This document shows, in pieces, positions 47,123-64,000 of a DNA stretch of 64,000 bases; position 1 is the first letter of the stretch; every line of letters begins with the position of its first letter. A program made the position numbers and the translations under genes. The DNA is from Pelodera strongyloides (taxonomy: Eukaryota; Nematoda; Chromadorea; Rhabditida; Rhabditidae). Below the pieces are notes generated by a model that was not told the DNA's origin, ran no database searches, and saw only the letters and a program-made list of their open reading frames with translations. The DNA lies in the NCBI GenBank assembly GCA_036852015.1, contig JAANDG010000087.1:260001-324000 (forward strand). Reading direction: 5' to 3'.

Positions 47123-47427
47123 GTAGCTAAAAATTTGAATGGATTGTTGTTGTGAACAGTAGAAAATATTTTATGGATTCAATAAATCAAATAGGGAGCA
47201 GCACGGTTTGAGTTGTAGTGTATTTAGTCAACTATGTTAGTAACAACTAATAATCAATCAGTCAATCGGCTTATTGAGCGGAGAAAATTTGAGACAACGT
47301 TACAAAATCCAGCTACTACTTTTTGGTAACCCTCTAGTTTGCGTTACTCAATTTCACTGCACTTTTCTACAATTTGGAGTCATTAGAATCAGATCACAAT
47401 GAGACATTCTTATTCCCTGTTTTTTTT

Positions 47428-47596
47428 TAAGCGATATAACCCTATAACAGCCGGCTTTTGAAACGTATGTTGGACGATGTTTCGCTGAGCAGTTTTAGCA
47501 AATAACTGCGCGATTTTTTAGTCCAATTATATTTCATACATAGGAATGCAGTTGTCCATCATGCGTTTTAAAAAACGATCGTTGTATCGCGTTAAA
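47428..47596. repeat. Diverged palindromic element related to family A
   Basis: TTAAGCGATATAAC at the left, CGTTGTATCGCGTTAA at the right, with GTTGGACGATG / GTTGTCCATCATGCG arms. Confidence 0.65.
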
Positions 47597-47635
47597 TCAA
47601 ATATTGTGATTGGCTCGAAGGGTTTTATAAAAAAT

Positions 47636-47797
47636 CAAAGTGAAATACCAGCCGGTTTTTGAAGCGCATCGTGGATAACTGAACTCTTAGGTATTTATGC
47701 TCGATTTTTTATTCTAATTTATGTCCATTTGCATATGCTGCATAAGAATGCTGGTGTACTCGATGCGTTTCAAAAACCGGCCAGTATTTCGCTTTAA
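47636..47797. repeat. Palindromic element, family A, abutting a gene start
   Basis: AAAGTGAAATACCAGCCGG at the left, CCAGTATTTCGCTTTAA at the right. The terminal TTAA ends 15 bases before the ATG of the third membrane-protein gene and 10 bases before its acceptor. Confidence 0.9.
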
Positions 47798-47812
47798 TAA
47801 TCTTCAGGAGCA

Positions 47813-48869
47813 ATGCGAGACTGGGAGAGAGCCCTGGAGGAAAGTCTTTCAGAAGGAATTCACCACGAAACAACGAGAGAGGAGAGGGAACTCGACTATC
47901 TTTGGTATAAACGCAGGTTGGTGGTTTCAAAATTATTTTGAGGACTACAACGTCTAACTAATTTGGAACTCGTCGCCTAATGCTCAGGACCTATGCGGAA
48001 CAAAAGCCAACATTGAAACTGTATTTTCACTTTGAATAAAGGTAAACGATTTATTATTATTTATTAATATGCAGTCATTGGTTTGCATTCATAGGTTAGT
48101 GGGGTCTGACAAGCGCAGTACATAACGTTTGTGTAGTGCACAGTGCACATGAATCTAAAAGTGACGTATTTACTTAGACTTAGAATCACAGTGATTATCG
48201 ATTGATATAAATACTTTCAGTGAGACGTTAATGTTTCTCGGAATCGGTTTTCTCTTCCTGCTCGGCGTATTGCTTTGCTGTCTTTTCTTCCGGTTCTTCT
48301 GTAAGAAAGGCAAGAGCTCAAAACAGAATTACGATCTCAACGCCGTCGTGCACTGTGATATGAACGTGAGTGGATTAGCTACCGTATCTTATTGAAAACT
48401 TACGATATCTTACTTAAGTCTTACGGTATCTTAACTAAATCTTACGGTAACTTATCTTACTTAAATCCTCTATCTGTAACTTAAATAACCAACCAATTCC
48501 TGGCCTCAGTATTAGTGAAGACATGTGTTTTAAAGAGAAATACCGGCCGGTTTTTGATGCAGAAATACGCAAGAATTTGGCTGTCCACGATGTGTTTCAA
48601 AAACCGGCCGCATTTCTCTTTAATCCTGAAGAACTGTGCTATTTGAGAGCTGGAATTCGTCGTTCAAGCTTATGAACTCTTTGGAACAAGCTTCGACTTC
48701 GAACACTATATGGGATCACCACTGAATAGAGGTGCACAATGATAAAGAATACAATTTGTTTCCTCATTTGTGATTTACGAAAACATTATTTCAGTCGGAT
48801 GCCGTGCTCGGTCTTCCCATGCCAGTATATCAGACGCCGCATCAGATTTTTAGTGGACCAATTGCCTAG
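47813..48869 (+). CDS. Small single-pass membrane protein, tandem family member 3
   Basis: Three exons, 47813-47916, 48221-48365 and 48795-48869, give 107 residues. The ATG is five bases after TAATCTTCAG, a likely trans-splice acceptor, which fixes the start. The N-terminus is acidic and charged (MRDWERALEESLSEG). The second exon is 145 bases, starts in phase 2 and ends in VHCDMN, exactly as the membrane exon of the two genes upstream (IECDVN, VQCNMN). It encodes the helix (about 38-58, FLGIGFLFLLGVLLCCLFF) and a basic stretch (CKKGKSSK). The tail is only 24 residues plus PMPVY in place of PPxY, so the WW-binding motif seems lost. Downstream AATAAA at about 49461. The donor GTTGGT of the first exon is atypical. 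Confidence 0.65.
48530..48623. repeat. Internally deleted family A palindromic element
   Basis: TTAAAGAGAAATACCGGCCG and CGGCCGCATTTCTCTTTAA with only about 55 bases between. Both ends carry the same A for C change (AGAGAAAT), so they were changed together. Intron 2 of the third membrane-protein gene. Confidence 0.85.
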
Positions 48870-51085
48870 GAGGTGAGCAGTTGGAGAATTATTCATATTC
48901 TACTTACACTTATATAATGGGGTAGCGATTGAGGTAGGTTTGGGGTACATTATAATGGGGTAGCGGTGAACCTCCTCGGGACTGCCAAGTTCAAATTCAA
49001 ATGGACACTGTGTATAAGACCTTGCAAAGTAGATAGCAAAAATTAAAAAGGTGTTTTTTCTTTGACTGTGGTTATCTACTTATTTTTTATTTTAGACTGC
49101 ACTTTATCACGTGCACCTGTTGTGCACGATATCATAAAATGCCGGGCAAAGAAATTGTGTAAGCTAAATTAATTTTGCTGTAATTTATGATGCGTAAACT
49201 TTATGTAATGATACTTTTCCCAATAAGTAGTAGATACTGTCAATCTGTCAACATAAAACAAGAAAGTTAAAAAAAAAATATTTATTAAAAATTGCTTTTG
49301 CACGTAAAACTTGTAATGGCACAACGTATGAAAGTGCGTTCACAGTGTCTGTCTCGGTTGAACGTATTGTGTATCTTACTGTAGTTTTCTGTCCTGCATT
49401 ACGACCTTAATCCTGTTAGGGTATACGATCTGCTGTAAATTTACATATTGTTTGTTTTATGTGAATAAAAACTAGGGCAATGCTTTGCTTGAGGTGGTGT
49501 GCGTTTATGATAATGGGCATTATTTACGTGACAAAGGGTTGTATACAGTCAGCGGTTGTGATACTATGAATATGAATCTGATGCATACCTACCGTAACCC
49601 GGTTTTAAGTCGTTTCTGATTTAAGAATACGGTATGCAACGGCAAACTCATTACAATGTACCGTACCTCAAACGGCTTCATATATCGATTATTATCGATT
49701 ATAAGATACGGTATTGATTAGATATTTCGTCGGTCACTTACAAAATAAAAAAAATATTATTTATCACAACCGCCACAAAAAAATGCTGGACAAAATGGAC
49801 AATTGATGGAACATTGGTGAAAAGAAAAGGGTGAATTTAGTATACACTGGGGAAAAACATATACGCAAAACTCGGGATGCTTGCATGAAATCCTTCCCAC
49901 TGGGACTGGGAAACGTCTTTTGGAAACACCTATTGAAAGGGTAAATTCCCGACGATAAAGAATAGCATCCCGAGCATTGGTGGAAAAAAAATGGAAGTGA
50001 GCTTTAAAGCGGTATAACACGTGGTTTTGAGACGAATGATGGTGATGGGCAACCGTGATCCCAGGTACTATATGAATTTCGGTTACGTTCAGTGCATTTC
50101 TGGCACACAATGCGATGCAATTCGTAATATGGTTGTACTTGTCCAGGATACGTTTCAAAACCACGTGACATATCGCTTTAACAGAACATAAGGCTTGGAA
50201 GCTTAGTTCCCGGGTAACAGGTGCCTGAGGAGAAATGAAAAATCGCAGCCACCAAGCCGTATGCTTGAAAAACTAAATTGCAAACACTCTACACGAATAC
50301 ATACGGGGGTTTTAACACAGATAGTCCACGAAGCTCAAACAGTAAATGGAATGAATTGAACTTAAATAAAGTACGAAAAGTTTCAGTTGACACTAAAGTG
50401 CCCAGTAATTAAAGGAGCGATTGCAATTATTCTAATTATCAGGTTAATTAGCTAACCAAAAATCGATACGGCATATATTAAGATGGGCAGACGAATTATT
50501 GATTTCACAACAAACCTAAAATCTAATCAATAAACCTATTGTAAACTCAAAAACAGGCACATTCTGAGAATCTATCCATAACTAAAAAAATGGCTTCTCA
50601 AACATATTTTAATTGCACGTCAACCATGAGCCAAGAAAAAATGACTAATAATTATAAAATAATATATAATAATCACAACATGTGCACTCAAAGTCACTAC
50701 GGAGAAAACTAAAACAATAAAGTAATTGCAAACAAAGGTAAACCATAAAATAAACAAAATGGAAAACATGTTAGCTTATACGGGGGGAAAATCTGCGCTA
50801 AACGGGTTCCACAGCCAGGATTGCATTATGGTAATGGGCGATGCCACAAATACTGTAGCAACGCGAGGGATAGAGAGCGGGGGAGGGTGAAGAGAGAGAC
50901 AGAGAAACAGGTGCATTATATCGATTAATGGCTTTTTGGGAACCCGTTCAACAGCTAATTAGAGAGAAATTGCACATATAAACAAGATCAAATTTACTGT
51001 TGCTTTTGGTGCAATCATGCAACATGTACAGATGCTAGGCACGGTATCTAACAGTAGGTGTTGCATGGGATCTTGGCAGCACTCC
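48870..51085. other. Convergent intergenic region
   Basis: Lies between the 3' ends of the third membrane-protein gene and the KH-domain gene. No exon accepted. It holds a family F palindrome (50004-50181), AT-rich sequence and a GA-rich patch near 50880. Confidence 0.4.
50004..50181. repeat. TTAA palindromic element, family F
   Basis: TTAAAGCGGTATAACACGTG at the left; CACGTGACATATCGCTTTAA at the right. Related copies at 52098 and 62922. Confidence 0.85.
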
Positions 51086-57179
<6,094 letters not shown>

Positions 57180-57713
57180 TCAACTGAAATTGAGGGTAAT
57201 TAAGATAATTAGCATTGATAATTGCCTAATTAACATAGGTAATTGACTGATAGAACGGTACTGAGCAATGGATAAGAGATATGACAAAATAAACGGAAAT
57301 TCCAGAGTGATAACAACAAATGCGTAAAACAAAATAGAGATCAACAAATTTGAAAATGAACGATAAACTGAATGTGAGAAAATATACTACAAACTCAATT
57401 GTATGCCTTGAAGAAATGAAATAATGTCCTAGGTTAACTACGCGATTGCGGTAGACAATTGCTAAAGGGTTCCATTATTAAAAGACGTGATAAAAAGGTG
57501 CGAAAAGCGAAATGTTTCGTTTACTTACTAAATAAAGAGGTCAACTACGTAAGGTAATCGGAAGCACGGCCTCTTTTTGTCTGTACCTCTCTGTTTTACA
57601 CAATCCATAGCGAGGGGTGGCCGTTTATTTCGAAAATAAAAATTCATACGGTAGGAAATTGGCATCGGCAAAGAGGGTTTAGTAATTTTGATACTGGAAT
57701 CGGGTTTTTCAGT

Positions 57714-57894
57714 TTAAGCGAAACACCAGCCGGTTTTTGAAACACATCGAGTATACCAGCATTCTTATGCATCTTATGCAAATGAGCATAAATTAGAATA
57801 AAAAATCGAGCTATATTCGAGCAAATTAGCATAAATACGTAAGAACTCAGTTGTCCACGATGCGTTTCAAAAACCGGCCGGTATTTCGCTTTAA
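57714..57894. repeat. TTAA palindromic element, family A
   Basis: TTAAGCGAAACACCAGCCGG / CCGGTATTTCGCTTTAA, in the reverse orientation to most copies. Confidence 0.9.
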
Positions 57895-58094
57895 AATAGT
57901 GGGTTTGAATGAGATTGCTACTGAACGAAAAGTATTTAATATTCATTCTCATAAGGACAAGTGCCCATGGAACTTCAGACATGAAAAGAAGAAAATGTAC
58001 AACAGAGAGGTGTGAATAGGAAAGAAGCGTTTTTGAAAAGGTTTCCTTCTTACGGGGGCTTTTCGCGAATAAGTGAATCCTCCAGAATTCTAGG

Positions 58095-58100
<6 letters not shown>

Positions 58101-58131
<31 letters not shown>
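58101..58131 (+). repeat. GA microsatellite
   Basis: About 15 uninterrupted AG units followed by purine-rich sequence. Confidence 0.95.
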
Positions 58132-58134
<3 letters not shown>

Positions 58135-58250
58135 AGAAGAGAGGGAGAGAGATTTGTACTCTTCCAAAAGGTGGAAACGGCCAACAAGAGCATTTTCAAC
58201 CAGCCGAGCCAAATTTCGATGAAATTTACGAAGGTGAATTCAGTGATGAT

Positions 58251-58344
58251 GGGAGAGCATCAGAGACAAGAGAGACTAGAGACTGCAGAGAAAGAATGGG
58301 AGAGCATCTGAGACAAGAGAGACTAGAGACTGCAGAGAAAGATA
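58251..58344 (+). repeat. 47-base tandem duplication
   Basis: Two copies starting GGGAGAGCATCAGAGACAAG at 58251 and 58298, nearly identical. Confidence 0.9.
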
Positions 58345-58927
58345 CTAGAAATGACGTAAAATACGCATAATTTTAATAACAATGAACGTACTAACAAACA
58401 AGAAATCAAGACGCAAAAGAAGGTTTTCGCCTTTGTTCGCTTTTTTCATTTTGTCGAATATCTTCAAATTTGGCCACCCGCGCGCTGAACAGGGGACCAC
58501 CCACGTGGTAATAAAGATGACAGTATCTCTGATTCTAACTGCGGTAGAGCTAGATAGTAACAAAACCAAAGGAAATAAAACGACTAAGAATAAGATGTTG
58601 ATAAATTTCACCCAGTGTTTTGTTTGCAAGTATCCCACATTCGCCCAGAAGAAAGTGGGCGTGGTCAATTTGCTTTGAGGTGCCCAGACCCCGGAGGTCC
58701 ACTATAGGGAGAAGGCCTACTGAGGACCCAGTTGGTGGACAAACTCCACCCTGATGAGGTTACCCAAGGCACGGAGAACACTTTACATCAATTTACACCT
58801 AAGGCACTTAGGGATAGGTCCTAAAGTGGGAAAAACAGTTAGTGCAATTCGGTAGTGGTTGTTGGATGTTCAGTTCAGAGTTGAGACATCCAATATTGGG
58901 GATCGACATACGCTTTGTTAATTGTTA

Positions 58928-59109
58928 TTAAAGCCAAATACCGGCCGGTTTTTGAAACGCATCGTGGACAACTGAATTCTTACACGGTTATGCTAATTTT
59001 ATCGAATTTAGCTTAATTTTTTATTCAAATGTATGTTCATTTGCATACGCTGGATATGAATGGTGATCTACTCGATGTGTTTAAAAAACCGGCCGGTATT
59101 TCGCTTTAA
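58928..59109. repeat. TTAA palindromic element, family A
   Basis: TTAAAGCCAAATACCGGCCG / CCGGTATTTCGCTTTAA. Confidence 0.9.
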
Positions 59110-60858
59110 CAAATGGTGCACTAAACTATACACAAGAATTGGACCTAGTGAGTTGTATCGTCCGGGTCCGAAGTACAAACTTGTACTAAGAAGAAATATT
59201 TTGAACTTGAACGCATTGCTCATCCGCGTCAATTGACGTAGGCCAACCTATGCGGTCTTTGTTTCAACGAAGAACTTTGAATACACAGTGGTGTTTTTGT
59301 AAAAGAACCTCCCAATTAGGTAGGACTAAATATCTGCATTCAGGGTTTATACTTATGTTTTGTAAGCCCCGGTTGCCTGTCTGGAGAGCACGCTAATAAT
59401 AATGTGGCAAAAAAAAGTAAACCAAAACTGCACGTCGGCATGTTGCGCTAAAAATTCTAACTTAACAAACCTCCGTACGAAAAATAGCAATATTCGTGTA
59501 TTGTTAGAATAAATGCGTGTACAATGATGTAATGTGAAGGCAGAAATGTAGAATTGTTTAGTGTGTAGTGATCCTCAGATGAATATTGTGAAAATCGGAA
59601 TACTTAGAAACGTGGTCTTTGTTTGTCCTTTTGTCATAATATCTTCCATGTTGTGTCTAACTCTTTAGTTTGGGGCCAACCTAGGGCCAACCCTCCCTAA
59701 GGCCCATTGGGTACTTAGGCAATTTGGGCGGGGAGATAATCTAACTACACTCCTTTCCCTCACCACCACAATATCACCGTGTTAGCGCACAAATGTTAGA
59801 CTAACGGGCTAAATAGCAAATGACAACTTGGAGGAAATTTCAATGGCCTTTAGAGGAAATCACGCAAGTTTATAAAAAAAAGCTTACGATATATTCTAAA
59901 AATGAGTCTAACATAAGGTTACTCTAAATAGTTAAATAATAGGAAGTGAAATCTTTAGCAACAAAAGGGTTGCCCTGATCCTGATTGACATTTTGAATTC
60001 GCACGATGTAGCGAGCTGTGTGGGTCGTCAATACATATAAAACTGTCTTACACAGTTCAGGGGCCAAAGTAAGATACTTGATATAAACGTTCAAGAAAGA
60101 GGAAGGAAAATTTGGTGGATTTTCAAAAGTTGGGAGGATACTTATTTCGGCCCGGTGCTCTAAGGCGAAATCCCCCCTGAGCTCCTTTTGACCATGTTGT
60201 GCATACACAATTAGTAGTGGATAGATGTGCCCGGTTGCATGGGAAAGAAAGACAAAACCACGTCTCCGGGAACTTGGAATTCAGAACAATGGGACGATGC
60301 TCCCGTAGACACCCGGGTGGGGACAATTGCCCCGAAAATTAATTATGAACTTATATTTTGCAAGTAGAAAACTAAGTTATTAATTAATTCGTTGCATATT
60401 TTTTGACAATGTATGAATATCCTAAACAAAACGGTTTTGATTGGTTCTTCTACGTTATGTAACAGGAGTATCCTGGGGTATTTCCGCGCAGAGGTAACAA
60501 CGGCTTATTGCTATTTCTACCTCATGTGCATATAAGGGCATATAACTAAAGAACTTTAGGTCCTTTGTTTAACGGCTTCATACTGCCCCAGAATGGTGGG
60601 CGTGGCTTGTTAATTTCCAAACTTTTCCTTTTTCTCTCCATAGAGAATTGACCAATAGACGCACGGAAAGAAAAGAACAATTCTCCCCATGGCAACGCGG
60701 TCGAAAAGCCGCTCGAATATGCATACGGTAGGGGAAGGGCAACTTTTAGACAATGGCAATAACGATTCATTATTATACAGACAGGCAACAGGTCCGACAT
60801 CGCCATTGTTTGGGCAATCACTATTCTGTTCTTCAATTAGCTTTGAAACGTATCAATA

Positions 60859-61300
60859 TAGGGACGGGCCCATCAAAATAAACCCATATTTTGCATGTTT
60901 TTATAATTTGTATAAAGGGGGTTTATTATAATATATGTACACTAAATTTTGGCTAGACTTTATCCCGCTGAAATTTTTCGGTGTCGATAAACGCATAAGT
61001 ATACCGTAGAAGACACACAATTGCACCCGTATTTCCTTACCGTGTCTCCCGAGGATACCTCGCTCTGGTTGGGACCCGGGAGACCATCTGTCTATATAGT
61101 CATATTCCCCCGGGACACGCGACAAGAAAATAAAGGTGCAATTGTGTGTCTTCTACGGTACACTTATGCGTTTATCGACACCGAAAATTTTCAGCGGGAA
61201 AAAGATAAATTTAGTGTAAATATATTATAATAAACCCCCTTTATACAAATTATAAAAACATGCAAAATATGGGTTTATTTTGATGGGCCCGTCCCTTTAA
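60859..61300. repeat. Palindromic element, family B, left end eroded
   Basis: Begins TAGGGACGGGCCCATC (TTAA lost) and ends GGGCCCGTCCCTTTAA. Also carries the single GTAT site (TTTGTATAAAGGG), confirming the state before insertion of the LTR array at 8382. Confidence 0.9.
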
Positions 61301-62921
61301 GTTCACTAACCATGGTAAAGAGTAACTCATTCGTGCCTGTACAAAGTACAAATGTAGTTAGACATGCTTTCTAAGAAGAGATTTTCTCGGTCATGAGAAA
61401 CAGTTACTTATTGTTAAGTAGACTTTCAAAACATGTCCGTTAGCAATAAACTAGAACTGGGCAATTCAGGAAATAAAGAAAATCAATCAATACAGTACAA
61501 AAGTGTAGGTTCCCTTTTGCTGGGACACTGTTTCCAATATTTGAAGACGTTCCCTCCCTTTCCAATGTATAAAGATAAGATAAGAAGATGGGCCGGGGAA
61601 CCAGACCCATCTTTTACTGATAGCAAAGAACGTCAAACCAGGGGTAACTGAGACTGATACACTCAGAAGTTACTATTTTTGAGGCAATTACTAAAGTTAA
61701 TGCAGTGTTGAATCTAGCGTCAAGAAACCATTTTATGATAAACCAACAAAATACACTGGAAATTAAATCAATCACGTAAAAGAAATTGAGTGAGAAAGTA
61801 AAGGAGCACGTTCAAGCGTTTTAAGTTTACAAGAGTCGGAAATAGTATATTTTTTACTAAACTTATTCTTGGACTAATTAAAGCTGGTTAGAGAATCAGA
61901 ACGTAGGGTTCAATGCTTTCGTGAAAGGGCAAAGGTTTAACCTAGCCAATCCTTGGGTAAACATTCACCGAATCATAGTTGGACCCTAGCAGGTGGGCGA
62001 CGGTCGTTAGTATTACAAACAGAAATTTGCATAATTCATAGTGAGTGGACGGACTTTGTTTATATACTTCGGTAAAGTTGAAAGAAGCAAGCGGCAGGTG
62101 TGAGGTATCGCTGTTACAGGCCCTTAGCAAGGCAGCTAACTCGGCTGCCAAGTTATCGTATTTTGTAGGATAAGGTGTGAGTTACTTAGCGACAATAGCT
62201 CACGGTGAGTACGTGAGTAGTATATTCAGCTTATTATTATTAGTCGCAGTATGGCTCCGTAACGTAGTAAAAATTCAAGGAAAACTTGTGACTAAAGCAA
62301 AGGTTGTAGATTAAATGAAAGGCAAAGATTTTTAGAGTGTGTTGTAGAAGAACACTACGTGTGTAACTTATTAAACAAACAGATAAACTGATGACTTAGA
62401 GATCGGAAAACGCAGGAGAGGAGTAAAAAGTCACGTGCGACAGCGGAATCTTGTATTCTAACTTATAAAAAGTGTTTATGGTTTACAAATAGTTTAGCAA
62501 GTATTTTCTGCGTATGGTACACTACAAATACAAACTACAAACACAAAACCTCTGAACCTTTGACTCTAGGGAATTGTAGCAGTAGTGAGACTCTTTCAAC
62601 TGACAGAATACAGGTAATGAGAACAAAATAATAGCAAGCTACAGATTCTGGTTCCGAAGCAAGAGAGAGGGAGAAGAGAGAGAGAGAAGAACTATAGAGG
62701 GAGAAGAGAGAAAGAAGGAAAGAGAGATGACAGAGAGGAATACCCCGCTGCTCCCTTTCACTGCGAACTTTGTCAATAGAAGAAGATCCAAAAATGGGTC
62801 CGAACAATCAGAAAACAGAAACTGGACAAGGACACCAAGCGTCTATACAAAACAGAACAGACGGTAAATATCCTCCGATTTGGAAATTATCTTCCTGAAT
62901 GTACACCATATTTCGACAATA

Positions 62922-63054
62922 TTAAAGCGGAATGTCACGTGGTTTGCGGATTCTGAATTCTGGGCAACTACACTCCCATTGTAAATTTGCATATAAAGCA
63001 TTGGACTACAGATATAGACTCCAAGTTTCACAACCACGTGCCATGCCGCTTTCA
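62922..63054. repeat. Palindromic element, family F
   Basis: TTAAAGCGGAATGTCACGTG at the left and CCACGTGCCATGCCGCTTTC at the right. Confidence 0.75.
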
Positions 63055-64000
63055 AGTGAAGAAGAAGCCATGCGGCCAAATTGTGCAATACATCATGAGC
63101 TCTGGTCCACTAAATGCATTCTTTTCTTGATCTTCTCTCCTGAAGATGTTATGTGTTTGTTGTTAGAGGGCAGGCGCGGTAGTGGAATAGCGGGCTAGGG
63201 TGCGGGTCCGCTTGCTTACGGCCTGGAGAGCAGCACGCTAGCCGACGTACACAAACAAGAAACGGCACACGAAGGCTTTGGTCAAAGAATTATCGGCAAT
63301 TAGAAAGGAAATTAGGATTCTAATATAATATTTGTAAAAATAGTAAAAATGCAAATAAAGATATTAACAAAATAAGCTAGTGGAAAAAGCGCAGTTTCAA
63401 AAAGTCGAGAAAGCAGAATCACAAACATGGACTCAACACAACATAATAGTGTATGAAATATTCTATAACGGTTTAATATCGATAAATGGTCTTTTGAGGT
63501 TGTAGTTCTTTTTGTGCGTGTAAGGCGTACACCATGGTGATTCATCGGCAACAAGCTGAGTATACAGAGAGAAAGCGAAGGAAGTTACAACAGAAGATAG
63601 ACGGTTATGGATTTTCTCGAGAACAACGTGCTTGCTAGCTTACTACTCCCTAGTCTCAAACTTTAAAAATCGATAAATCAAAGCCTAGGATGGTTCAACA
63701 CTGAAACTATATATACAAAGAAGTTGTATTGACTGAGGTTTAGGACGTATACCGTTCTCTAAAAGCCTCCGGATTCATTTGAAAGAAAATAGTCAAGTAG
63801 TGCAAATTACACATGAAGAATGTTCACATAAAAATGTACAGTAAGATTTGGCACGAGGCCAGAAAATCAAAAAGTTTCTTGGCGACATTCCAAGGAGAAT
63901 CTTGGCCGGTTCTATATGAAATCCCGACGAGAACCGGACGGGCAGAGTTAGGAAGGGGGCGCATCGGCACAGTGCGACAGCGCCCGGCCCGCATCACCCC

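Larger units (their letters stand above)
57180..64000. other. Upstream region of the KH gene, no gene recognised
   Basis: I find no exon with both splice context and family resemblance. The region may hold the promoter or a long first intron of the KH gene. Contents are palindromic elements (57714, 58928, 60859, 62922) and GA-rich simple repeats. The last 60 bases are GC-rich and could be part of a promoter or exon cut by the window edge. Confidence 0.4.

Noticed and set aside
47917..48050. Possible extra exon (WWFQNYFEDYN) in the third membrane-protein gene
   Set aside because: It is in another frame from the first exon, and the join 47916/48221 keeps phase 2 as in the paralogues.
49757..50164. 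135-codon minus-strand frame with a cysteine-rich end (CPFCPAFFCGGCDK)
   Set aside because: Its first third lies in a family F palindrome and no clear acceptor or partner exon was found; it could be a real last exon but support is too thin.
59340..63240. Sequences near 59362 and 63210 sharing CTGGAGAGCA..CACGCTA
   Set aside because: Probably a shared SINE fragment, but too short and diverged to define from two copies.

Overview
The window looks like nuclear DNA of a rhabditid (clade V) nematode, Caenorhabditis or a relative. The supporting signs are: nearly every 3' splice site reads TTTCAG or close to it; many introns are short; there is a small MSP-domain protein of the sperm-specific class P type; a stretch of the nematode telomere repeat (TTAGGC, read here as CCTAAG) lies inside an intron; and there are dozens of palindromic elements bounded by TTAA. 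All gene models were assembled by hand from open reading frames, splice signals and intron-phase agreement. No search or transcript evidence was available.

Layout. At 628-1234 (+) is a three-exon MSP-domain gene. At 5371-14367 (-) is a GT49-like Golgi glycosyltransferase gene of at least nine exons. Its third intron holds a TTAA palindromic element, which in turn holds a tandem array of a very short, coding-empty LTR retrotransposon (four LTRs, three internal regions). At 16913-38649 (+) is a gene of about 43 exons for a secreted protein of about 1530 residues: EB-type modules, five Kunitz domains, and many lustrin-type cysteine repeats. A tRNA-Gly(CCC) gene, a tRNA-like relic, several TTAA elements and minisatellites lie in its introns. 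Between 40430 and 48869 (+) are three tandem related genes for small single-pass membrane proteins with an acidic N-terminus, a lysine-rich or basic stop-transfer and a proline-rich tail; two carry PPxY motifs. At 51086-57179 (-) is a PCBP-like gene with two KH domains. From 57180 to the end I find no convincing gene.

The most interesting features are: (1) the three-level nesting of LTR array in palindrome in glycosyltransferase intron, with clear target-site duplications; (2) the three-gene PPxY membrane-protein family, one member of which starts 15 bases after a palindromic element; (3) two independent short tandem duplications that each copy a 3' splice site together with the start of its exon; (4) the repeated joining of different palindromic families at one shared TTAA. 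The genes are functionally unrelated as far as the sequence shows: sperm cytoskeleton or signalling, glycan extension, extracellular matrix or protease inhibition, membrane adaptors, and RNA binding.
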